This document shows, one piece after another, positions 1-6,412 of a stretch of 39,978 bases of DNA. Position numbers and translations under genes: made by a program. Position 1 is the stretch's first letter. Every line of letters begins with the position of its first letter. The notes under the pieces are model-generated. The model saw only the letters and a list, made by a program, of their open reading frames with translations. It made no database searches and was not told the DNA's origin. The stretch covers positions 1 through 39,978 of the forward strand of contig CAJXRZ010000054.1 in assembly GCA_913060515.1 (NCBI GenBank), given 5' to 3'. The stretch is from an uncultured Pseudomonadota bacterium (lineage in GTDB: Bacteria > Myxococcota_A > UBA796 > CAJQPC01).

Positions 1-48
1 CGAGATTTCTGCCTGTCTCGTGGGCTCGGAGATGTGTATAAGAGACAG
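1..48 (+). other. Illumina Nextera i7 adapter left on the contig end
   Basis: Bases 1-6 (CGAGAT) match the end of the P7 oligo. Bases 7-14 (TTCTGCCT) match the N703 i7 index as printed in the oligo. Bases 15-29 (GTCTCGTGGGCTCGG) are the Nextera read-2 primer part, and 30-48 (AGATGTGTATAAGAGACAG) is the transposon mosaic end. All four parts are contiguous and in the correct order. This is library adapter, not genome, and should be trimmed; real sequence begins at base 49. Confidence 0.98.
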
Positions 49-348
49 CTCTGTGGCCCAGCCGAAGTCGGCTCCAACGCGCACGCGAACCAGGTCTCCA
101 TCGCGGTAGACCACGCTCACTTCGGCGCCTGGATCCAGCGCCTTGATCACGGGGTTGGCCTCGCCTTCCTCGCCGGAGAAACGCAGCAGGCTGACCGCCT
201 CGACCGTGTAGAGGGTCTCGGTCCGCGCCTCGTCCGCCAAGGCATTCACCTCCGCGACGGCGTTCTGAGCAGCCGCGAGCAGCTCCGGTGAGACATCTGG
301 GGTCTGGGCAAAGACAGGCGCGATGAGCAGCAACAGGGACACGGACAT
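49..348 (-). CDS. Exported SH3-like domain protein, C-terminus cut off
   Basis: The minus-strand frame is open for 100 codons from ATG at 348 to the adapter junction, so the C-terminus is missing. The N-terminus MSVSLLLLIAPVFAQ is a short signal peptide with a likely cleavage after AxA-like VFA. Residues about 45-100 read as a bacterial SH3-like beta domain: a run ending LDPGAEVSVVYRDGDLVRVR followed by VGADFGWATE, the usual 'G..v.v....dW..Vr...g..GWv' pattern. Such domains bind cell-wall peptides or other ligands in the envelope, but no enzyme domain is visible in the part present. It is divergent from the lipid-transport operon, with 68 bp between the starts. A GTG six bases upstream (354) is an alternative start. 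The domain call is by pattern only; export is well supported. Confidence 0.7.
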
Positions 349-416
349 CTCCACGATGCCCACAGGCTAACCCGCCGATCCGCACAGACAAAGGGCCGGT
401 GGAATAGGTTGGCATC

Positions 417-1178
417 GTGTCCTCGCTCGTGCTCACTCCCCTGGCCTCTCTCGGGCGCTTCGCCAGCTTCTCAGCGGGGGTGGCCCGCCGACTGCTCACG
501 GGGCCTTGGTATCTGCCAGAGACAGCCAAGCACCTGGTGCTCACCTTCAAGCGCTGCGTGCTCCCAGTAGCCGCCGTGGTGCTGCCTTTCGGCATGGTGA
601 TGGCCCTGCAAGGCCTCTCCGTCTTTGAGCTCTTTGGGGCCCACCGCTTGCTGGGTTCCCTGGTCTCGGCCTCGGTTTTGCGGGAGCTCTCTCCGGTCTT
701 GGCCAGTGTCCTTGTCGCCGCTCAAGGAGGCTCCGCCGTCGCAGCAGAGCTGGCCTCGATGCGCATCAAAGAGGAGCTGGATGCAAGCGAGGTCATGGCC
801 GTGGACTCCATCTCCCTGCACGTGATTCCGCGCGTCTTGGGCCTGGCTCTGGCCTGTCCCCTGCTCCACCTGGTGGGCAGCGTCGCCGGGATCCTGGGCG
901 GCTACATCGTGGCGGTTGGCGTCAAGGGCGAGCAGTCCGGCGTCTTCCTGGCCGAGATGTGGGCCTTCTCAACGCCCCTGGACCTGTACTCTGGCCTGAT
1001 CAAGACCTGCGTCTTTGGCGTGATCATCGGCTTCATCGCCGCGTACCACGGCTTCAACGCGCGGGGAGGCGCCGCCGGCGTAGGCCGCGCCGTCAACGAC
1101 ACCGTCGTGCACACCGTGACGGCCTTCATCGCCGCCAACTACTTCTTGAGCAGCGCGCTCTTTGGGAGCGTTGGATGA
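417..1178 (+). CDS. mlaE: MlaE-type permease of a lipid ABC transporter (first paralogue)
   Basis: This is a 253-residue integral membrane protein of the MlaE/YrbE permease family, the inner-membrane part of the ABC system that moves phospholipids between inner and outer membrane. The family signature is clear: a membrane-parallel N-terminal helix (LASLGRFASF), then a region reading VLRELSPVLASVLVAAQGGS followed by AELASMRIKEELDASEVMAV, which is the coupling region that contacts the ATPase. Several hydrophobic segments follow. The start is GTG at 417. The stop (1176-1178) overlaps the ATG of the next gene by four bases (ATGA), so translation is probably coupled. It differs clearly from the second permease downstream (for example AAQGGSAVAAEL here against AAKSGTEMASQI there). 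Two permease genes in one operon suggests a heterodimer rather than the MlaE homodimer of Escherichia coli. Confidence 0.93.
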   Translation: MSSLVLTPLASLGRFASFSAGVARRLLTGPWYLPETAKHLVLTFKRCVLPVAAVVLPFGMVMALQGLSVFELFGAHRLLGSLVSASVLRELSPVLASVLVAAQGGSAVAAELASMRIKEELDASEVMAVDSISLHVIPRVLGLALACPLLHLVGSVAGILGGYIVAVGVKGEQSGVFLAEMWAFSTPLDLYSGLIKTCVFGVIIGFIAAYHGFNARGGAAGVGRAVNDTVVHTVTAFIAANYFLSSALFGSVG

Positions 1179-1936
1179 ACGCCTCCAAGAACACCGCGCG
1201 CATCACGCCCATGGCCTCCCTGGGCCGCTTCGGCCTGTTCATGCTGCGCTTCGCACGCGAGGCCATTCGCCGCCCTCCCCCACCCGGCCGCACTTTGGCC
1301 GAGGCCTACGCCGTCGGCGTCGCCGCCTTGCCCATCCTGCTCATCATCGCCGCATTCGTTGGCACAAACCTGGCCATTCAGGGCTACACGGCCTTCCAGC
1401 TCATCGGCGGCCAGCGCATGGTGGGGCTCTTCGTCGCATTGACCGGCGTCCGTGAGTTCGGCCCCATCATCGCCGCGAGCATGGTGGCGGCCAAGTCCGG
1501 CACCGAGATGGCCAGCCAGATCGCAGTCATGCGCATCCGCGACCAGATCGACGCCTTGGAGGTCATGGCCGTCCAGCCCCACTGGTACCTGGTCACCCCC
1601 CGCCTGCTCGGCATCCTCATCGCCATGCCGGCCGTCACCACCCTGAGCACCTTCACGATGGTCAGCGCGGCCTACTTGGTCAGCGTCTACCAGCTGGACC
1701 TGAGCGGAGCGACCTTCATGGAGTTCGCGCTCTCAGCGACCTCGCCGGTGGATCTCTTGGTGAGCAACGTCAAGGCGATACTCTTTGGGGCCGTGATCTG
1801 CTTGGTCTCCTGCTACAACGGCTTCGTCTCCGACCCTGGCCCTGAAGGCGTGGGGGCCAGCACCAACCGCGCCGTGGTGCTCTCGGCCGTCAGCTGCGTC
1901 CTCCTCAACTACCTCATCTCCGAGGCGATCTACTGA
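1175..1936 (+). CDS. mlaE: MlaE-type permease of a lipid ABC transporter (second paralogue)
   Basis: This 253-residue protein is the same length as the first permease and from the same MlaE/YrbE family. It has an N-terminal MASLGRF helix, hydrophobic segments near residues 45-75, 140-165, 190-215 and 230-250, and the family core GVREFGPIIAASMVAAKSGT followed by EMASQIAVMRIRDQIDALEVMAV. The frame is open further upstream, but that part runs inside the first permease gene. ATG at 1175 forms the ATGA overlap with the upstream stop and gives the expected family length, so I use it. Its stop TGA (1934-1936) shares a base with the ATG of the ATPase gene. It very likely forms the membrane core of the transporter with the first permease. 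Confidence 0.93.
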   Translation: MNASKNTARITPMASLGRFGLFMLRFAREAIRRPPPPGRTLAEAYAVGVAALPILLIIAAFVGTNLAIQGYTAFQLIGGQRMVGLFVALTGVREFGPIIAASMVAAKSGTEMASQIAVMRIRDQIDALEVMAVQPHWYLVTPRLLGILIAMPAVTTLSTFTMVSAAYLVSVYQLDLSGATFMEFALSATSPVDLLVSNVKAILFGAVICLVSCYNGFVSDPGPEGVGASTNRAVVLSAVSCVLLNYLISEAIY

Positions 1937-2721
1937 TGTTGCGCCTCACCGACGTACACAAGGCCTTTGGAGATCTGGTCGTCCTGGACGGCGTCTCTCT
2001 GGAGTTCAACGCCGGCCAGACCACCGCCATCATCGGTCCCTCGGGCACCGGCAAGAGCGTGCTGCTCAAGCACCTGGTGGGCCTGATTCACGCTGACGCC
2101 GGCACCGTCGAGTGCTTCGGCGTGGACATGGCCAGCGCCAGTGAGCGCGAGATCTACAGCGTGCGCCGACGCTTCGGAATGCTCTTCCAGGACGGCGCCC
2201 TCTTCGACTCGATGAGCGTGGGAGAGAACATCGCCTTTCCCCTGGTTCACCACGAGAAGAAGCTCAGCGCGGCCCAGCGCATGGAGCGCGTGGAGCAGGT
2301 CTTGGAAGAGGTGGAGCTGCCCGGCTTTGCCGACCGAGACACGGCGGCCTTGAGCGGCGGCCAGCGCAAGCGAGTGGGCCTGGCCCGCGCCATCATCCAC
2401 CGCCCCGAGGTGGTGCTCTTCGACGAGCCCAACAGCGGCCTGGACCCGATGACCTCAGATGCCATCGACGCGCTCATCCTGCGCATGAAAGAGCGCCTGG
2501 GCGTGACCTTCATCGTGATCAGCCACGACATCGTCGGCGTGATGAACGTCGCCGACCAGGTGGGCATGCTCCACGGCGGCCACCTCATCGCCTATGGTCC
2601 CCCCAGCGAGCTGGTCCACAACCCGCACCCCATGCTACGGCGCTTTCTCGGGCGCAATCTGGCCCTGCCAAAGGGCCCACAGGACCCCACCACCTTGCCC
2701 AGCCTGAAGTTGCAGCGATGA
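1936..2721 (+). CDS. mlaF: MlaF-type ATPase of a lipid ABC transporter
   Basis: This 261-residue ABC ATPase has every catalytic motif: Walker A GPSGTGKS (residues 34-41), Q-loop LFQDGALFD (83-91), signature LSGGQRKR (139-146), Walker B VVLFDEP (159-165), D-loop SGLDP (167-171) and switch His (ISHD, 195-198). The FQDGALFDSMSV stretch and the long C-terminal end after the H-loop are typical of MlaF. It powers lipid movement by the two permeases upstream and the MCE protein downstream. It starts one base inside the previous stop and ends in an ATGA overlap with the MCE gene. Confidence 0.95.
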   Translation: MLRLTDVHKAFGDLVVLDGVSLEFNAGQTTAIIGPSGTGKSVLLKHLVGLIHADAGTVECFGVDMASASEREIYSVRRRFGMLFQDGALFDSMSVGENIAFPLVHHEKKLSAAQRMERVEQVLEEVELPGFADRDTAALSGGQRKRVGLARAIIHRPEVVLFDEPNSGLDPMTSDAIDALILRMKERLGVTFIVISHDIVGVMNVADQVGMLHGGHLIAYGPPSELVHNPHPMLRRFLGRNLALPKGPQDPTTLPSLKLQR

Positions 2722-3635
2722 AAAACAAGCACGAGATCGGAGTCGGTCTGCTGATGGTCGCAGCCGTGGGCTTGCTGGCCTGGATGTCCCTGAAAGTGGG
2801 CGCCTTCGCCAACCTGGGAGATGCCATCGAGGTCCAGGCCGTCTTTGACGACGCCGCAGGCCTTCAGGACGGTGCAGCAGTGAGCGTGGCCGGCGTAGAA
2901 GTGGGCACCGTCAGCGGCCTGAGCGTGGACTTCGACAAGGCCGTGGTGGGCCTGCGCATCGAGCCGGACGCCGGCATCCGCAGCGACGTTCAGGTGCACA
3001 TTCGGGCCCGCTCGGTCCTGGGCGAGAAGTACCTGGAGCTGGTCCCGGTCAGCCGAGATGCGCCCCTGCTGGAGAACGGCGCGGTGCTCACCGACACCCG
3101 CGGGCAGATGGAGATCGACCAGCTCGTCACGGCCCTGGGCCCACTGGTGGAGCAGGCCAACGGCTTCAGCACCGAGGAGATCCAAGCCCTCATCGCGCCC
3201 TTTGCGGAGGCCTTGGAAGAGGACCCCGAGCGACCCAAGCGCATGCTGGCGGACCTGGAAGTGACCCTCCACAACGCCCGACTGGCCAGCGAAACGCTGC
3301 CCGCCCTGATGGACGAGTCACGACGCACCCTGACGCAGGTTCGTGGGGTCTCCCAAGACGCCAGCGACACCTTGGAGAGGGCGGACGCGCTCTTGGTGAA
3401 GGTGGATCCCATCCTCACTGACATCCAGACCGGCTCAGAGAAGGTGCCGGAGCTGACCGAGGAGATCGAGCTGACCCTCAGCGAGGCCAGAGTGCTGCTG
3501 GCCAGCCTCTCCAACTCCACCGAGAGCTTGGAGATCGTGCTCAAGAACTTTGAGCAGATCGATCAAGCCGAGATCGAGCGCCTGATGCGGGAAGAGGGCG
3601 TGAAAGTCAGGCTGGTCGAGCGAAAAGGCGACTGA
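2718..3635 (+). CDS. mlaD: MlaD/MCE-domain lipid-binding subunit
   Basis: This 305-residue protein has one N-terminal membrane anchor (about residues 7-25, after MKNKHEIG), an MCE domain (about 36-115) and a long helical C-terminal region (about 120-305). The MCE domain shows VQAVFDDAAGLQDGAAVSVA, then GVEVGTVSGL, then RARSVLGEKYLELVPV. In the MlaFEDB complex the MCE subunit forms a periplasmic hexamer around a hydrophobic lipid channel on top of the permease. The C-terminal region is much longer than in E. coli MlaD (183 residues) and may form a helical tube reaching towards the outer membrane. The gene overlaps mlaF by four bases and is the last of the operon; no MlaB or MlaC partner is present here. 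Confidence 0.92.
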   Translation: MKNKHEIGVGLLMVAAVGLLAWMSLKVGAFANLGDAIEVQAVFDDAAGLQDGAAVSVAGVEVGTVSGLSVDFDKAVVGLRIEPDAGIRSDVQVHIRARSVLGEKYLELVPVSRDAPLLENGAVLTDTRGQMEIDQLVTALGPLVEQANGFSTEEIQALIAPFAEALEEDPERPKRMLADLEVTLHNARLASETLPALMDESRRTLTQVRGVSQDASDTLERADALLVKVDPILTDIQTGSEKVPELTEEIELTLSEARVLLASLSNSTESLEIVLKNFEQIDQAEIERLMREEGVKVRLVERKGD

Positions 3636-3664
3636 GCCTTGCTCCGGTGAGTACATTCGCGGCC

Positions 3665-5023
3665 ATGAATCACTGGCAACGCATTCTCTCCCCTCTGGTC
3701 TCCTCCAGCCCATGGCTCATCGCCACCGATGTGGTCGCGGCGGGCGGCGGCATCGCGAAGGAGCTTCACACCCTGGGCGCCCAAGAGTGCTTCATCGTGG
3801 GTGGCTCCATGGGCACCGGCAGCGTGCCGGAGACGCCCTTCATCAACCTGGGGCTGAGCAGCACCTCCATGATGGGCGGCATCCGGGCGGCCGAGAAGGC
3901 CTTGGACGCTCTGGAGCCAGAGGTGGTGGCTCAAGTGGACGCCTGGGATCCGGAGCGCAAGGCCCGGGTCTTTCGCCCCTTCTTCTCCAAGGGCCAAGCG
4001 GTGGCTGGCAGGGCAACCTTTGGGGCCCGGCCCCAGGCGTGGCAGGACTTGGAGGACAAGACCCGCATCGACGCGCTCTGGGCTGAGGCTGGGGTTCCAC
4101 ATGCCCCGGCGCGCATCGTGGGGACCTCGCGGGCGGAGGTTTTGAAAGCCTGGAAGGAGCTGGATCAAGGCCAGGGCGTGGTGCTCAGTGGAGACAGCAA
4201 GCTGGGCTTCAACGGCGGCGCCTCCTATGTGCGCTGGCTCAGAGAGCCCGAGGACTTGGACCAGGCCCTGCCCATGTTTCAAGCAGACTGCGACCAGCTC
4301 CGCCTGATGCCCTTCATCGAAGGCATCCCCTGCTCCATCCACGGCTTCGTGGTGCCCGGCCAGATCGCCAGCTTCGTGCCTTGCGAGATGTTGGTCTTTC
4401 GTGTGCCTGGAACGGGTCGCTTCAGCTACGCATCGGCCGGGACCACCTGGAGTCCAGCGCCCGAAGATGCACAAGCCATGCGCACTCTGGCCAAGCACGT
4501 CGGCCGACACCTCAACGCCCACCTGGGCTACCGCGGCGCCTTCACCATCGACGGCGTGATGAGCGCCCAGGGCTTCTTGCCGACCGAGCTCAATCCCCGC
4601 GTCGGCGCCGCGATGTACCCCTTGTTCTCCGGGCTGGACATGCCCATCACCTTGCTGCACTACGCCGCCATTGAAGGTGCGGAGCTGGACTGGCGCCTGG
4701 AGGAGCTGGAGGCCTTGGTGCTCCAGGCCCCGCCCCGCATGGGCCGAGGCGGCCTGATGGTCTCGGTGCCTCAAGAGGAGCAACGCAGCTGGTTCCTGGG
4801 CAACCAGGCCCAAGGCTTCGAGGAGCTCCCCGAGGACCAAGCCACCTGGAGCGTGTCCCTGGGTCCCAGCCCAATGGGCGGCTACCTGCGCATGCTGACC
4901 CTGCCCGGCAAGGTGGAAGTAGGTCCGAGCTTGGCCCCACAGATGGCTCCCCTCATCGCCCACCTCGATGCCACCCTGGGCCTGCAGATTGGCCCATTGA
5001 CCCCAGCGAGGCCCATGCGATGA
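3665..5023 (+). CDS. ATP-grasp domain protein (carboxylate-amine or related ligase)
   Basis: This is a 452-residue soluble protein. An N-terminal Rossmann-like part (about residues 15-110) is followed by an ATP-grasp fold (about 125-320). Visible elements are the glycine-rich loop SGDSKLGFNGGASYV (175-189), the hinge-like MPFIEGIPCSIHGFV (215-229) and the metal-binding strand FLPTELNPRVGAAM (304-317), whose Glu and Asn would hold the Mg ions. ATP-grasp enzymes join a carboxylate to an amine or thiol through an acyl-phosphate; the substrate cannot be read from the sequence. ATG at 3665 is preferred over GTG at 3647 because the extra six residues look unrelated to the fold. It lies 29 bp after mlaD and may be read from the same promoter. 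Its stop overlaps, by ATGA, the decayed oxidoreductase gene downstream. Confidence 0.8.
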   Translation: MNHWQRILSPLVSSSPWLIATDVVAAGGGIAKELHTLGAQECFIVGGSMGTGSVPETPFINLGLSSTSMMGGIRAAEKALDALEPEVVAQVDAWDPERKARVFRPFFSKGQAVAGRATFGARPQAWQDLEDKTRIDALWAEAGVPHAPARIVGTSRAEVLKAWKELDQGQGVVLSGDSKLGFNGGASYVRWLREPEDLDQALPMFQADCDQLRLMPFIEGIPCSIHGFVVPGQIASFVPCEMLVFRVPGTGRFSYASAGTTWSPAPEDAQAMRTLAKHVGRHLNAHLGYRGAFTIDGVMSAQGFLPTELNPRVGAAMYPLFSGLDMPITLLHYAAIEGAELDWRLEELEALVLQAPPRMGRGGLMVSVPQEEQRSWFLGNQAQGFEELPEDQATWSVSLGPSPMGGYLRMLTLPGKVEVGPSLAPQMAPLIAHLDATLGLQIGPLTPARPMR

Positions 5024-5332
5024 GAGTTCTACTGATCGGCGCGACGGGCGCCGTTGGCGGCGCCGCTGTGGCCGCCTCACTTCCAGCTGCTCAGCTCGGT
5101 CGGTGTCAGCCCTAGCTCACGCAGCTTCTACCTGCGCACCAAGGGGGAGCTGGAACAAGAACTCCAGGCCATCTGGCCCAAGCTCACGCCCATCCTGGCC
5201 GGTGGCGCCCGCAAGTACCGCGGGGTCAAGGTCGCGCAGCTTGGCGAGGCCTTCTCGGCAAACGTCTTCAAAACGGGGAGCGGGGAGGAGGCCTTGGAGT
5301 GGGATGACTTCCAGGCCTTGGCGCCTGCTTAG
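5020..5332 (+). pseudogene. Decayed HTATIP2/YwnB-like NAD(P)H-binding oxidoreductase
   Basis: An ATG at 5020, in an ATGA overlap with the ATP-grasp gene, opens MRVLLIGATGAVGGAAVAA, a perfect Rossmann NAD(P)-binding start. It hits a TAG (at about 5113) after 31 codons. In another frame from about 5080 the sequence gives HFQLLSSVGV, then SRSFYLRTKGELEQELQAIW, then ARKYRGVKVAQLGEAFSANV, ending at 5330-5332. This matches the catalytic SS(V/L)G..P.S...FYxRxKGELE block and the C-terminus of the HTATIP2/YwnB family of atypical short-chain dehydrogenases. About 80-100 residues between the two blocks are missing with a frame change. The segment that should hold the RPSxLxGxR motif between QAIW and TPILAGG is also missing. 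A family member is about 210 residues, so I read this as a gene with two internal deletions. The last bases overlap the convergent methyltransferase stop. Confidence 0.72.
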
Positions 5333-5979
5333 AGAGGCTTCTCCAGCGCCAGAATCGCAAAGCGGCCGCCGCGTCGGCCCACGGACTCCAGCACACGAAG
5401 TCCATTGCGCTCGGCCAAGAACTCCAAGTCGTCCAAGGAGAACAGGCAGTGCTCCCGGAAGTGCTGCAGGGTGTCCGGCGTGAGCTCCTGGTCCTCGTCC
5501 AGGTAGTTCCGCAGGTCTCGGCGCAGCCAGTCGTAGAGCAACAGGCGCCCTCCGGGCTTGAGCAGCCGGGCCATCTCGGCCATGAGCGGAGGCGGGTGCG
5601 GCAGCTCATGGAAGACCATCACGCAGGTCACCAGATCCGCGCAGCCATCGGCCAGGGGCAAGGGCTGCTCGAGGTTGGCTCTGAGAAGGGTTGCCCCAGC
5701 CTTTGCCGCGTTCTCCTGCGCAGGCTCCAGCATCTCCGGCTGGATCTCCACTCCGGTGATGTGCGCATCTGGGAGTCGCTCGCGGAGCATGGGCAAGAGC
5801 AGACCGGGACCGGTGCCCAGATCCACGACCGCGCTGGCCTGGTGCACATAGGTGTCGAAGACCCCCCACCAGATCGGCCCAAAGCGGCCAGCGGAGCTGT
5901 TGATCATCGCGTCGCGGAAGTTGGCGAAGTCACCGTGGTGCGCCTGCAGGTGTCCCAAGGCCGTGCTCTCAGTCGTCAT
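5329..5979 (-). CDS. Class I SAM-dependent methyltransferase
   Basis: This 216-residue protein has a Rossmann methyltransferase core: motif I VVDLGTGPGLLLP (residues 51-63), acidic residue at the end of strand 2 (GVEIQP, 76-81), then LVTCVMVFHELP and ARLLKPGGRLLLYDWLRRD, the usual motifs of the UbiE/Methyltransf_11-25 group. The acceptor is unknown. The open frame extends to 6060, but ATG at 5979 has an excellent AGGAG (5987-5991, minus) seven bases upstream, so the longer start is rejected. The start overlaps the upstream gene by 11 bp, which indicates one operon with the genes at 5969-6409 and 6413-8827. Confidence 0.85.
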   Translation of the reverse strand: MTTESTALGHLQAHHGDFANFRDAMINSSAGRFGPIWWGVFDTYVHQASAVVDLGTGPGLLLPMLRERLPDAHITGVEIQPEMLEPAQENAAKAGATLLRANLEQPLPLADGCADLVTCVMVFHELPHPPPLMAEMARLLKPGGRLLLYDWLRRDLRNYLDEDQELTPDTLQHFREHCLFSLDDLEFLAERNGLRVLESVGRRGGRFAILALEKPL

Positions 5980-6409
5980 CGTCGTGCTCCTGACCAGACT
6001 TGGCCTCGTGTGCGGGAGGGGGCTGACGCTCTTGGCGGGCGGAGGCGCGCTGGCTCTCACGCTCCCGTCTCAGGCGCTCATAGTGGTCCTCTTCACTCTC
6101 CTGCTCTCCCCGAAGGGCATCGCCGATGGGCTTGAGCTTGAGGCTGGCGTTCACCTCCAAGGAGTAGTTGGTGAGCAGATAGAGCACCGCGTCATCCAGC
6201 CCCAGGCCTTCCAAGTAGGTTCGGACCTCGCGGCCGACCTGGCGCACCGCCTCGGTCTTGACCTTGTCGGAGCTGTCCAGAACGGCGTGCAGCAGATCTT
6301 TGCCCTTGGCGTCCTCGACAAAGCGCCTGGCTGCGCCGCGAAGGCTGGGCCGAGGCCGCTTGCCGTGCTCGTCGGCGCCCTCGTGCTTTGGGGGTTCGTG
6401 CTCGCTCAT
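5969..6409 (-). CDS. Small charged protein of unknown function
   Basis: This 146-residue protein is not recognised. The N-terminus (about 1-25) and C-terminus (about 105-146, ending in HDDDD) are highly charged, Lys/Arg/Glu-rich and probably disordered. The middle, about residues 25-100, is predicted helical with a hydrophobic stretch reading LEGLGLDDAVLYLLTNYSLEV followed by NASLKLKP. There is no signal peptide or membrane anchor. ATG at 6409 has GAGGT just upstream and lies three bases after the helicase stop; a TTG at 6412 is the alternative. It sits between helicase and methyltransferase genes and overlaps the latter, so it is probably co-expressed with both. Confidence 0.72.
   Translation of the reverse strand: MSEHEPPKHEGADEHGKRPRPSLRGAARRFVEDAKGKDLLHAVLDSSDKVKTEAVRQVGREVRTYLEGLGLDDAVLYLLTNYSLEVNASLKLKPIGDALRGEQESEEDHYERLRRERESQRASARQERQPPPAHEAKSGQEHDDDD
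5987..5991 (-). promoter_or_regulatory. Ribosome binding site that fixes the methyltransferase start
   Basis: On the minus strand AGGAG lies seven bases before ATG 5979. It sits inside the 3' end of the upstream gene and argues for the shorter 216-residue methyltransferase rather than the frame beginning at 6060. Confidence 0.6.
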
Positions 6410-6412
6410 CAA

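Noticed and set aside
3563-5080. A 505-residue minus-strand open frame
   Set aside because: It is antisense to the ATP-grasp gene, whose motifs are clear; the frame is His/Gln/Arg-rich and typical of a GC-rich shadow frame.
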